A stretch of DNA of 19,013 bases from Terfezia claveryi (taxonomy: Eukaryota; Ascomycota; Pezizomycetes; Pezizales; Pezizaceae): the NCBI GenBank assembly GCA_015179025.1, contig WHUX01000569.1, positions 1 to 19,013 of the forward strand, in the 5' to 3' direction. Shown here piece by piece: positions 1 through 9,275 of this stretch. Below the pieces are notes generated by a model. It was not told where the DNA came from and searched no databases. It saw only the letters and a list, made by a program, of their open reading frames with translations. The translations under genes were made by a program, and so were the position numbers. Every line of letters starts with the position of its first letter. The first letter of the stretch is position 1.

Positions 1-909
1 CGTTGGTTGCGGAGTTTGCGAATCTTAAGGTTGCTAACTCAGTACCTCTAGCCAGCTGACCACCTGTAACATTAACTAATATAGGCCAACAAGCCAGGAA
101 ATCCTGCAAGTGGAATAGATAGCCATCTATACACCCTGAAGCCACAAGGCTTGTTACTATCCACCAAAGTATAAAAAGCGTGCCTACCTTGCCCGGCCCC
201 ATAACCCTGTGGAGAATCGATTGCTGGGCTGGGCGAAGAGTGATGATATTTGCGGGTCAATCAGAAAGCTATGACCGGTGATGCGGGAGGTCATGTCGTC
301 TGGAAGCTCGTCAATATCTTGGGTAAAACATCGAATGCGGGGTCAAGAGCAGTTCATGGGTTAAGAGGTGATTGGCTTTATGTAACATGGACTGAGCGAA
401 CAACTGCAAGCCGTCCTTAGAAACGGGTTCACCCTTGTAGTACAAGGTATCAGCGTTCTGAGATGATCCCATACAATTGTTGACCGGCTGGTTGTGCTTT
501 TAGCAATAGCCAATGCGTAGGCCAGAAGTGACAGGATCTCGCCATTGGGGCATCCGCTCGGTCATGCAGATAGCTTTGGTGAACCCCTTGCAAGGAGGAG
601 TATAATGACAAGGTCGGATCATCAAGTTGTATGCCACCTTAGTCAGGCGGAAGTAGACCAGAAGCCTAGATCCATAAGCGAACGCAGCCAGTATTGGCTG
701 AAGTCTGGACCTTCCCGAAATCTTACTTCCCTTGGGCAAATGCCACGCCTAGCAAGGAAGTGCATTAATGGGCTAGACCAACGTAAATTACGCAGCTTGT
801 GGCAGACACTTATAAGCAAAATCCAAGAGAGAATGACCCAATTTGTCCATGCCTGAGCATCCTTTTGGGGTTATCCCCCAAAATCTTTCGTAATAAAGGC
901 ATTAGTAAC

Positions 910-978
910 CTAAGTTTTGCGTTAGTGGTTTTCCCGTTTGCATCAAGCCTTGGTCTACAATTTTTGGAAAGTACTTAC
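910..978 (-). other. Spliceosomal intron, 69 nt, in the central part of the DUF3505-like remnant
   Basis: On the minus strand the open stretch ends ...NNLNAST and is followed by donor GTAAGTAC at 978, branch CACTAAC near 921-927 and acceptor AACTTAG ending at 910. Size and signals are typical of a fungal intron. The downstream exon opens as LLMPLLRKILGDNP before the frame breaks again. Confidence 0.65.
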
Positions 979-1823
979 TTCGTTGAAGCATTTAAGTTGT
1001 TAACATCTAAATTATCAACCGCTGGGTCAATAACCTTATGCTGAGGTCCTCTAATTGGACAAGGTGTGGCGCAACTATGATCCTATATTCGTCGGGTAGG
1101 TCATTCGAACCGCTAACCTGTTCTAGATACCACCGACAACAAAACATAATATATGTCAACCACTGGTTGCGATACTGATCACGGGTTGCTTGCTGTGCTG
1201 GAGCTTTGAAGGGAACAATATCCTCGTGGGCATAACTTCCGCTCTTGTATGATTTTAGCAATACCAATGTACTATTCGTTGCCTCGGTAGATAGTGAATG
1301 TTCAGCGGCAACCCATAAGGCCGTGAATGCTTCAGCTACACGATCTAGCACAGAGATCATCCATCCCGGTGTGTCCACTTGAACGATATTTGGGAGGGTT
1401 ACACTCAACCCCAAAGGTAATAGGGGGAACTGACCTAAATGGGAAACCCATCCAGTTCGTTCCAACCACGGGGTCAACTGCTCCGTATCCTGGTGCTGGA
1501 GCCCTAGTAGCCTTGTTTCCAACGGCCCCTCCAGAACGGCATCTAATAATTCCAACTCTTGTTCAAGGGTATCACATCCGGCTGGATCCTGAGATCTTCA
1601 ACCTAGGGAGAACAGCAAAAAACCTTCTCCCAACACAAGGGTGAATGCCTGGACTGGAGTAGGGTGTATGCCAGGGTTTTCCGAGTAACCATTAGGAGAA
1701 CTGTGAGCCTCCCCCGGTGTCTGACTATGGTTGATTTGGCCCTACAGGTGTAGGGCAGTAGTTGCATGCCCAGCCGTCCAATATTTGAAGGTACCTAATA
1801 GCAGGTACCCGCTGGGTAGGGGG

Positions 1824-1879
1824 CTGCCGAATAGAATATCAGTATGATACTAGGGCACATTTTATGAGATTTGACTTAC
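1824..1879 (-). other. Spliceosomal intron, 56 nt, inside the paired zinc-finger module
   Basis: The minus strand has donor GTAAGTC at 1879, a branch-like ATACTGAT, and acceptor TTCGGCAG ending at 1824. It separates the first C..C...H..HH finger from the second conserved block (QRVPAIRYLQILDGWACNYC). The flanking phases differ by one base; a C-run at the start of the downstream exon would absorb a single-base loss. Confidence 0.65.
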
Positions 1880-2149
1880 TTCGATGAACATTGGGTCTTG
1901 CCCTGATAAAGACGTAACGCTTGTTCAAGGTTATCTCTCCACTCCTGATCAATTTGAATACCATGATGTTTATTCATATGCTTCAGTATGTCAATTGGCT
2001 TAATTCCTCGCTGACATTGCATACATGCGTATAATGAATAGGCCTTAATGTACGCTACACCCAGAAGGTTTAACTGTAAAATGTCAGTGCTATCACCATG
2101 GTCGGGAATATAGCCGATGGCTCAGGATAAACGGGTGTATGCGAATTTA

Positions 2150-2235
2150 CTAAAATACATTGGTCAATGTAAGTAGATGTGTAGTATTTCCCTAGTGGTG
2201 AGCATGCATATATGCGTAGGGCTGGGGTAACTTAC
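2150..2235 (-). other. Probable spliceosomal intron in the DUF3505-like remnant
   Basis: On the minus strand a GTAAGTTACC donor begins at 2235, just after the second C2H2-type block, and a TATTTTAG acceptor ends at 2150, giving 86 nt. The frame resumes as SHTPVYPEP, then shifts to YIPDHGDSTDILQLN. The phase does not match exactly, so either a nearby indel is present or the acceptor lies elsewhere. Confidence 0.4.
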
Positions 2236-2529
2236 GTGCAACCCCCGGAGGTCTACAAAATGTTCCTTCCGGCAGTGAGCTTGAATAGTGTTCGGCTTAG
2301 ATATTATCATACAACAACCAGCTGATGGGCAACGAAAGTTCCCATCAACGTCTCGGTAAAGGATTTTTTCTGTTTCATACCCTTTAAACTTTACTCGGGC
2401 TTCTGACTGATGAACAGCGCGCATGTGTATTTCAGGGCGTAACGATTGCCAGGCCCACGGAAAACAATACCACAATCACGGCATGTATCTCGGGGTTGCT
2501 ATGGAGATGGGGTGGGTTGGTTGCCATCG

Positions 2530-2580
2530 GATGAGTATTGTTATTTCACTGATGAGTATTGTTATTTCACTGATGAGTAT
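2530..2580. repeat. Short tandem repeat, 21-bp unit, about 2.4 copies
   Basis: Two perfect copies of a 21-bp unit beginning GATGAGTATTG lie at 2530-2550 and 2551-2571, followed by a partial third. It sits directly upstream (in the minus-strand sense) of the DUF3505-like remnant, so it bounds the recognisable coding sequence on that side. Confidence 0.9.
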
Positions 2581-2584
2581 TAAT

Positions 2585-3340
2585 ATTCTTCTAGTACGAT
2601 AATGTGAATATAGAAGGGTAACGAATATGAGTGGGGACAGTACTAAGTGGCGATAACATTTGTATGGGACAGACCAGAGAGACTTTATGCGAAGGTAAAT
2701 ACCTATACACAAAATGCTCAGCGCCATAGCGGGTCCGTGAAGTAGCAACTATGGTCACTATGAGGAACGAGCATAGCCGTGATCTCGAACAAGCAATCTT
2801 AAGTTGTTTGAGTGTAGGAACGGCCCAGTTCATAGATATAACCCACGGTGGTTTCGCTAGTTATCGGGCGTTCACCTGATTTAAAAGAGTATGGCGAATG
2901 TGTCTGAAAGATTGAACTATATCAATTCCCTCTGCGAGGGGTAGTGCAACCAGACTAATCAATTCGGTGCGATAGCCATTCTGGTGGTTCATGTTATATT
3001 AAGAGCGGCACATGTGCCCAAGCACAAGCCCGTGTTGACCCTAACAGTTATTTCTGATGGTCGGGCATTAGGCAATACCATGCCAACCAGACTAGGCAAT
3101 ACTTCATTATGTGTGGTACCAAATGGGTAACAAGGTAATTCCTAATATGGGTGTTTTACAAATATACACTAGTATGGGTGGTATTCAGATGTATGCTAAG
3201 GTCCTGGCCACAACAGGTAGTACGATGGTCTGGGCACGAGACAAGGCAGGTTAGATACAACGCGGGCTCTAGCTTACAAAGTGATATCACCGGGGGACAT
3301 GTCGGGTAAGGTTAGATACTTATCCACTGCTTGATAGTTA
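2585..3340. other. Non-coding stretch with no recognised gene
   Basis: Only short open frames without family signatures occur here on either strand. The phrase CAACCAGACTA appears twice (near 2948 and 3082), as do a few TATGGGTG-type words near 3147 and 3173. I see no RNA gene, promoter or mobile-element end that I can support. Confidence 0.5.
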
Positions 3341-3850
3341 CGGTAAACTCCCAATACGGCAATAAGTATAATTGAATAACCGTGCCAATATAAACATAAA
3401 AAAAAGTAAAAAAGGAGCAAAAAAGAATCCGGCATATGCCAACCAAAAATGGCATGGCGAAACATTGCGAAAAACATCCCATTTCAGTATATCCACTAAC
3501 TATCCAATCCAGGCATTAACCCCAGCAAAAAAGAAACAACCTAATCTATTACCCGAAAACCAAACAAAATACCCAAAAGCCAATTCCACCCCCCCCAAAA
3601 AAAAACACAGGGAACGCAACCAAGTTCCGTGATATACCCAACAAACTATCCAACACAGCCATTAACCCAAGCAAGAAACAAAAACAACTATTAACCCAGG
3701 CAAAAAAGAAATGACGTAATCCCCAATTGCCTCAAAAGAAATCCAAAGACCAAAACCATCCGTAAAAATAAACCCAAGATAATAACCCTAAGAAAAAAAA
3801 TAAAAAACAGCCAAGATAATAATAAAAAAAAAAAAAACAACCAACATCGA
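3340..3850. repeat. A/C-rich, strand-asymmetric low-complexity tract with internal direct repeats
   Basis: The plus strand is dominated by A and C with many A-runs, including about 14 A near 3824-3837, and one C8 run near 3590. A block AACTATCCAATCCAGGCATT at 3498 recurs in diverged form at 3643 (about 146 bp apart). The adjoining ATTAACCC..GCAA..AAGAAA word recurs again near 3690. An 86-codon plus-strand frame here is a by-product of composition (K, N, P and T rich). Confidence 0.75.
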
Positions 3851-4002
3851 CGACAATAACCTCAGGAGGGGGGAGACCAAGTGTCAGCGAGGCATAACAC
3901 TAATTCGACAGCCTACAGTCAGAGTGTTAGCTATTGTTCGCCTGTCATTTGAAATACAAGTTACATACCCTGTCCACGCTTGATTCCCAGCATGTGGAGG
4001 AG

Positions 4003-5490
4003 TCAACACTGGCACAACATGGCAGCTTGCGGAGGAAGTTGGGAGGCCCGCAGGATCACCTGGACAAAAACAGTTCCCCCGTCAATGAGGTGCCGTCTCA
4101 GGTCAGTGTCCATCTGTGCCGCCCACAGATGAATATGCCTGATGTTGTTGATGCCAATGAACCGAGTTGGCACCCAACTACTGTCCTCGTCGAAGTTCGT
4201 CAGGGCAATCAGGACCTCCCGAACGCGAATGCCTCCCGCCAACTCCTGCACAATATTCGCAAAAATGCGAAATCATTGCGCTCAAAGTAGTGCTCCTATG
4301 GTGGTGGTACGTCAGGGCCCCTCCAGGGGAAGAGCTCGCTGGTGGCGTTAACCTTGGGGACGGTTGCACTGTCGATGACCACAAAGGAACCCACGACCCC
4401 AGGAATTTCCTTCCATTGTGCATGGAGAAGGACGTTGGCATACCCTTGTAGGGGTATCTCAAGGGATGTCACCACGGATTGGATGGCACGGGTTATTGCA
4501 ATGGCATCGATGATAGGAGCAGGGAGAAGGGGCAGAGGTTGTGGAGGGCCTGGCGGAGGCAAACCGTAGTGGGGGTTCCCCCCAGGAAGGATGAAGGCAA
4601 TGTTTCTGTGTTATTCCACCCCACAGAGAGATCTTCATTTACTCCGTCATCAAATCCCGGCATTCGATGTATTAACGCAACATTGGCGACCGCCCATGCC
4701 ATCATCTCCGGCGCATGAGGGATAGGCTCTCCAGGCCCAGCTCCAAGGGTGGTTGTGTTGTCCTGGCCACTAGCTGGTCGGCGGGGGGGACATCTGGACG
4801 TAGTGGTTGGAGGTTGTCCGGTAGTTCCGTGACAATGGCCTGTGCAATGGCCTTTTGTATGCCTTATACCGTGCGTATTCATGACAAACGATCCGGGTTG
4901 CCCCTCGTTGCCAGAGCTTATCAAATTTAGCAATATATTCCCGGTAACTTACGGATTTGTCCCAACTCTGTGGAATTAAGCCCAGAGATTAGTAAATTTT
5001 CCCACGTTTAATACCAGCCAACGACAGAATATTGCTTACCTTGCACAATTCGCGTACAAAGTTACACATGTATTTGCATTGGTCACCCTGCCAGGTGCTG
5101 GGGCTTGAGGACCGAGGAAAGACGGGGGCAACCCCAGCTAGAGGTTGAGGAAAATTAGGGTCGGCAGTAATGCGGGCAACAAGAGCATCCCAGGAGCCTG
5201 ACTCGGTGATGATTGTTGGGGTGAATAAGCCGTTATAGTGGAGCCAGTGCCTGACGAGGCCACGTAGATCGTAATACCCCTTGGGTCCCCTCTTAAGATT
5301 GGGAGCCCCTAGATAAGGGGGATACCCAAATGCCAGTTGAATGTTCTTGACATTGTTACTCATAGTTGGTGTATACCTGATTCGGATCGGAATCTTCAGA
5401 AGAGGGTGTGGTCAGCAAAACTGGTTTCGGTGAGGGCAAGACAATGGAGGATTTAGAGATATTACTATACGAGAGTGGATAGAACTTTCA
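4003..5490 (-). pseudogene. Unrecognised protein gene, frameshifted
   Basis: A protein-like track runs right to left through several frames. An S/P-rich lead (KFYPLSYSNISKSS, then PSPKPVLLTTPSSEDSDPNQ) spans about 5363-5490. The best block, 4989-5363, starts MSNNVKNIQLAFGYPPYLG and contains RGLVRHWLHYNG and TWQGDQCKYMCNFVRELCK. After a clear intron the exon reads SWDKSVSYREYIAKFDKLWQ, then ATRIVCHEYARYKAYK. A one-base loss in an A4 run moves the sense to KAIAQAIVTELPDNLQ. Later blocks are MMAWAVANVALIHRMPGFDD, PLLPAPIIDAIAITRAIQSV with QGYANVLLHAQWKEIPGVVG (4296-4562), and IVQELAGGIRVREVLIALTN to AAQMDTDLRRHLIDGG (4003-4255). I do not recognise the family and see no zinc knuckle, catalytic motif or membrane segment. 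It is either a dead gene or a live one damaged by assembly indels. Confidence 0.6.
4968..5039 (-). other. Spliceosomal intron, 72 nt, in the unrecognised gene
   Basis: The minus-strand donor GTAAGCAA starts at 5039, directly after codons for ELCK. The branch TACTAATC lies at 4987-4994 and acceptor TTCCACAG ends at 4968. Removing 72 nt joins ELCK to SWDKSVSY in phase 0 and removes an in-frame TAA, so this splice is well supported. Confidence 0.8.
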
Positions 5491-5824
5491 GGGGGGCCGG
5501 GGATGGTGGTTATGGGAGTACGGGGGATCTAGTGACCGACAGTAGGTTAGCTAAGTACCACGATATAGAAGATTTTTGAAGATTATCATACCAGGTCAAG
5601 AAAGTATGCTGGCTGAGGAGTGAGGCCAAAGATTGTACTTCTCTGGTGTCTATTATATCCTCACAAACCCCTTCAGTCACCTATTTTCATAGCCATGATA
5701 ACTAGGGTATTTGGTTTATCATTAGGGACTCATACTATGTCCGTCAGCATGTTGGTTTGTCTTTGCCACCTTTATTGTGCGGCGGGTTGTTGAAGCTGAT
5801 TGGTGCTGGAGCCTTAGGGGTGAT
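5491..5824. other. Non-coding stretch with no recognised feature
   Basis: This is mixed-composition sequence between the unrecognised gene and the triple tandem repeat. I find no long open frame, family motif or RNA structure here on either strand. Confidence 0.5.
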
Positions 5825-6442
5825 CCTTTGTCCGTTATTGCCTCGGGTTATTGCGTTCACAATGCTGCCTTTGGCTAATACAGTACGATTGTGTCTGCCT
5901 TGTCCTAGTCATTGCCTTGAATGGTGAGGTTAACCCTTTGTCGGGTGTTGCCCTTAGGAGGTAGGCCAATGTATGTAAATGCCAATTCGAGACAGGTGCC
6001 ACGGTTAACCAACATTGTGAGGTGTAACGCAGTGTCCTTTGTCCTGTTTTTGCCTCGAGTTATTGCGTTCATAATGCTGCCTTCGGTTAATACAGTACCA
6101 GTACCATTGTGCCTGCCATCCTAGTCATTGCCTTGAATGGTGAGGTTAACACCCTTCGTCGGGTGTTTACCAACATATGTAAATGCCAATTCGAGACAAG
6201 GTGCCACGGTTAACCAACATTGTGAGGTGTAACCCAGTGTCCTTTGTCCTGTTATTGCCTCGGTTATTGCGTTCATAATGCTGCCTTCGGTTAATACAGT
6301 ACCATTGTGCCTGCCATCCTAGTCATTGCCTTGAATGGTGAGGTTAACCCTTCGTCGGGTGTTTACCTTTGGTGGTAGGCCAACGTATGTAAATGCCAAT
6401 TCGAGACAAGGTGCCACGGTTAACCAACATCGTGAGGTGTAA
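5825..6442. repeat. Three tandem copies of a ~205-211 bp unit
   Basis: Each copy begins CCTTTGTCC(TG)TTATTGCCTCG and carries TTGCGTTCAYAATGCTGCC, GGTTAATACAGTACCA, GCCTTGAATGGTGAGGTTAA and GCCAATTCGAGACA. Copies span about 5825-6035, 6036-6240 and 6241-6442, so the spacing is 211 then 205 bp. Copy 1 is the most diverged; copies 2 and 3 are closer, differing by small indels such as a lost TTTGGTGGTAGGCC segment and a duplicated CAGTAC in copy 2. No coding capacity is conserved between copies. Confidence 0.92.
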
Positions 6443-7030
6443 TCCTATGATTTCTAGAGACGACATATAGATTGCTAAATATAGGCGGCTGAATGATTTA
6501 AAAGCCAACATAGAGATGTGGTTGGATTGTGAACTATCCGCTTTCCTGCTTGCAGAATTGATGTTGAAAAATTCGTAGTGGGTAACCTGAACTGTTGACG
6601 AAGTTATCACCCAAGATTATTATTCCAACCGCGTATTGCAATACAAAGGGAAATATCTCGACCGGAATATGTAGGTAAATGGCTACACTTACGTTTGTAT
6701 GATTGTATGCCCTGGCTAGGTAAATGTGCTGGTCATTGTGCGGCACGTGTGAATTGAAGATTGATTCGAGGTAGAGGTGACTAGTCTGGTTGAAGGTGAC
6801 TAGTCTCGTGCCCAGACGCTTGTAGAGGAAGGTGACAATGACATCACATGCCGAAACGGGTTAGCCTCAAGTAGAAGCTAACACGCTAGCTGTACCTATC
6901 CCTAGTCTGGTTACCTATCCCTATCCGTAATTTAAACGCGATAGACTAGGGCAATAGACTAGGCCAGTAGTGGAAAGGCACATCACGACTACGGGGTTAG
7001 CTGCGGATTACAATGGATCCATGCAGGTTG
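6443..7030. other. Intergenic stretch with short direct repeats
   Basis: No supported gene. Around 6776-6970 several short words recur: GGTGACTAGTCT twice (near 6776 and 6797), TACCTATCCCTA twice (near 6893 and 6911), and AATAGACTAGG or a close variant twice (near 6941 and 6953). A 70-codon minus-strand frame (6534-6746) is weakly protein-like but not assignable. Confidence 0.45.
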
Positions 7031-7034
7031 GCAT

Positions 7035-7205
7035 GGTTTGTAACGGCGATCGGGGTGAACAATAGGGTGGGTGATCAGGGGGAACAATGGGGTGGGGGAT
7101 TAGGGTGAACAAAGGGGTGATCACAATGAATAATGGGGTGTGTGAGTTGGGTGAACAAAGGGGCGATCGTGCATATAGTGTGAACAAAGGGGTGATTGCG
7201 GTGTA
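7035..7205. repeat. Minisatellite of a 21-25 bp unit, GGGTGAACAAWGGGGT core
   Basis: About six degenerate units share GAT..GGGTGAACAA(A/T)GGGGT. The same core fills the blocks at 10850-11045 and 17630-17790, but this copy lacks their flanking sequence, so it is a separate, unlinked member of the same minisatellite family. Confidence 0.85.
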
Positions 7206-7528
7206 CAGGGATGAGGTAGATTTACAGGTTAGCCCCGGCTGAGAGAAGTGGGACATGCATTGCAGCAGCACCCAAGGTACCTAGTATCAACATCAATAAT
7301 CTTGTGGGCACTGGCCTCTCGTGTGGTAATATCTTTGCGCGTCAAGATACCCCTATTGTAGCACCTATACAACATCCCCCACAGGATATCCTCTATCGCA
7401 CAATCACTTCCATAGTACAACAAACTAAACCAGTATCAAGTTCTACGAGGGTATTGTGCCAACAAGATGTACTTCTACTACCTGTGTGTTATTACCGTGC
7501 TTCTTGTTATTTTGTCTAGACACGTGGT

Positions 7529-7954
7529 TTGGACCACTGTGACTACCACGACACTATAACTCCCACTACCATTACCACTACCACTACCACGACCAGAACC
7601 ACTATCACGACTAGAACCACTACCACTACCACGACCAGCATCACTCCGGAACGAGGGGCTAGTGCAAGCCAAACTATCGATCTTGATGCGGTTGTACAGC
7701 GATCGATAGATTGCCAAGTTCTAGCGGAGATGAAGGCGGAACGGGTCTTGCAATATTGCATTGACCAAGCAAAGTATCAACCAGCCGCGTATCAGCTTGA
7801 CAGCCAACTTCCTCCATTTTTAAGAAGGGACAAAGTTAGGTGGAATAATCAGTGGATTGACTCTCATTTGGAGTTGATAACAGAGACTGATTCGGTAGTT
7901 GATACAATACCTGATTCGGCGTGTTCGTGGGGGGTCTGGAATTCGAGGTGGTAG
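7529..7954 (+). CDS. Orphan open frame with a threonine-rich start; possible gene fragment
   Basis: A 141-codon frame opens MDHCDYHDTITPTTIT, runs through about 25 residues that are mostly Thr encoded by an ACC/ACT/ACG tract, then changes to ordinary composition with DAVVQRSIDCQVLAEMKAER, VLQYCIDQAKYQPAAYQLDS and PPFLRRDKVRWNNQWIDSHL. The second half looks like real protein, but I recognise no family. There is no visible promoter. An upstream frame at 7304-7519 could be an earlier exon (a GTATTG..TCTAG intron is conceivable), but the donor is weak. It ends just before the G-rich repeats and may be truncated by them. Confidence 0.3.
   Translation: MDHCDYHDTITPTTITTTTTTTRTTITTRTTTTTTTSITPERGASASQTIDLDAVVQRSIDCQVLAEMKAERVLQYCIDQAKYQPAAYQLDSQLPPFLRRDKVRWNNQWIDSHLELITETDSVVDTIPDSACSWGVWNSRW
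7555..7645. repeat. ACC/ACT triplet tract
   Basis: This is a degenerate trinucleotide run made of ACTACC, ACCACG and ACCAGA words, with the longer phrase CACGACCAGAACCACTA recurring in varied form. It encodes poly-Thr on the plus strand and causes the long antiparallel Val/Gly/Ser-rich frames on the minus strand, which are not genes. Confidence 0.85.
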
Positions 7955-8019
7955 AGAGGGCGGGGTTACTACAGCATTACTACCCGGTATATGCAAGCGC
8001 CACCAACACAACAGGTGGT

Positions 8020-8760
8020 GAGGCGATTGGCAGAGGGAAGGTTGAGGGCTAGTTGGAGGAGGGCTGGTGGGGCCATGGGAGGGTAAGGCTGGCGGGGAGA
8101 GGGGATGGAGGAAACGGGGGTTGTTACTTTTCCTATGTTTGCGAGGTTAACTGGTGGCGGGAGGGCTGGTAGCAGGGGTAGAAGGGTAGCAGGGGGAAGG
8201 CTAGTTCGAGGAAGACTGGTAGGGCAAGGGAAGGGGAGGAGTGGCGGGAGGGCTGGTAACGGGAGTGGAGGGGTGGCGGGGGAGGGCTAGTTGGAGAAGG
8301 GCTGGTGGGGCAAGGGCAGAGGAGGGCAGGCGGGGAGAGGAGATGGAGCCGGGTAGGAAACGGGGGTTATCGGTTTACTACTTTTCGTATCTTTGCGAGG
8401 TTAACTGGTGGCTGTAGGGCTGGTAGCGGGAGTAGAGGGGTGGGGCAAGGGAAGGGAGTGGCGAGAGGGCTGGTAGCAGGAGTGGAGGGATGGAGCCGGG
8501 TAGGAAACGGGGGTTGTCGGTATATTATTTTTCCTATGTTGGTACCGGAGGTGGAGGGCTGGCGGGGATGGTATATTACTTTTCCTATGTTTTGGTAGTG
8601 GGAGGGCTGGCGGAGGAGGGCTGGTGGGGGAAGGGGAAGGGAGGGCTGGCGGGGATGGTATATTACTTTTCCTATGTTTTGGTAGTGGGAGGGCTGGTAG
8701 CGGGAGTGGAGGGGTGGCGGGGGGAGGGCTGGCGGGGCAAGGGGATGGGAGGGGATTGAG
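8020..8760 (+). repeat. G-rich minisatellite with G-quadruplex motifs
   Basis: The plus strand is built from words such as GGGAGGGCTGGTAGCGGGAG, GGGGTGGCGGGG and GGCAAGGG. A pyrimidine-containing island (TACTTTTCCTATGTTT, then GCGAGGTTAACTGGTGG) recurs at about 8126 and 8380, and an 87-bp tandem duplication pairs 8554-8610 with 8641-8697. Sequences fitting G3+N1-7 times four include 8261-8286 and 8702-8755. Open frames on either strand are Gly/Arg/Val-rich or Pro/Ser-rich products of this composition. Confidence 0.9.
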
Positions 8761-8944
8761 GCGAAAGTAAGTACCCACTTGTTTATTCCTTAGTGCTAGA
8801 GATGCTAACCAACCTACATATCATATAGGCAGCGGCAGCAGCGAAATTTGTGTTTGGCAAGTATGTATTTATCTCTATATAATGTCTATATCTATTGTCT
8901 ATATCCATTATATATGTACATAATCATGCCTGATGATAGGGCCC

Positions 8945-9250
8945 TTAAAATAAATCACTGTGGGTATTGCAGGAGGTGTACCGCGTTCTGTGCAAGCCCG
9001 ACTGCCTGTCAATGCAATCCTGGCCGTGTTCATCAATGTCCGCGCAATTTGGGTAAATAGTAGCCTTGGTATTTTTCATCATGTGGGCTTCATCAACCGC
9101 AATAATATTACACCCTTCAAGCATAAATGCGGAATGTTGGCAGTCTTAAGAGTGGCCGATATTGACCTCTGACTCATCCGGTCCTGTGGTTACCATACCG
9201 ACCAGTCGATTAACCTATTCCGCGGATATCAATACCACCTGAACATCACT
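8945..9250 (-). pseudogene. Fragment of an SNF2-type helicase ATPase domain, frameshifted
   Basis: On the minus strand one frame reads SDVQVVLISAE, stop, VNRLVGM..., stop, then MLEGCNIIAVDEAHMMKNTK. VDEAH lies at 9083-9097 and is a Walker B (motif II) followed by the KN that typifies SNF2 proteins. A shift at TATTTACC leads to TQIARTLMNTARIALTGS, which matches motif III (RIALTG at about 9004-9021). A second shift gives GLAQNAVHLLQY, matching the residues that normally follow motif III. The ~23-residue spacing from DEAH to the LTG motif is as in the family. Motif I (Walker A) and the second RecA lobe are not visible, so this is a broken remnant of roughly 100 codons. It could derive from a chromatin remodeler or a mobile-element helicase. 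Confidence 0.65.
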
Positions 9251-9275
9251 CAAGTGGATATGGTGAGCACCGGTG

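Larger units (their letters stand above)
1..2530 (-). pseudogene. DUF3505/OrsD-like zinc-finger and helicase-family gene, frameshifted, C-terminus beyond the left edge
   Basis: Read right to left, the minus strand carries conserved blocks of a fungal C2H2/DUF3505 family whose longer members continue into helicase domains. Seen in order: CRDCGIVF (about 2460-2483) then, in another frame, HMRAVHQ (2410-2427) and DGNFRCPSAGC..H....H (2260-2345). A second module has ACMQCQRGIKPIDILKHMNKHH (split over 1964-2028) followed, after an intron, by LDGWACNYC (about 1750-1785). Then come PTPVQAF (1640-1660), TPWLERTGW (1448-1474), a long open stretch at 1007-1555 with SYKSGSY..DIVPFKA, SSPLMHFLARRGI and ILAAFAYGSRLLVYF in two frames near 650-790, and finally TGGQLARGTELATLRF at 16-67. 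The family match rests on the order and spacing of these motifs from memory. At least five frame changes and in-frame stops mean it is a pseudogene or carries assembly indels. No start codon is assignable; the helicase part would lie outside the window. Confidence 0.75.

Noticed and set aside
545..1044. Plus-strand frames of 81-103 codons
   Set aside because: They lie opposite the DUF3505-like remnant, lack family features, and conflict with the minus-strand intron at 910-978.
3372..3632. An 86-codon Lys/Asn/Pro-rich plus-strand frame
   Set aside because: It follows from the A/C-rich low-complexity composition and internal repeats.
6534..6746. A 70-codon minus-strand frame (IYLHIPVEIFPFVLQYA) resembling a segment of the DUF3505/helicase family
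   Set aside because: The resemblance is limited to hydrophobic spacing, no invariant motif is present, and I could not extend it on either side.
7478..8778. Ser/Gly-rich, Val-rich and Pro-rich frames on the minus strand
   Set aside because: They are antisense readings of the triplet tract and the G-rich minisatellite.
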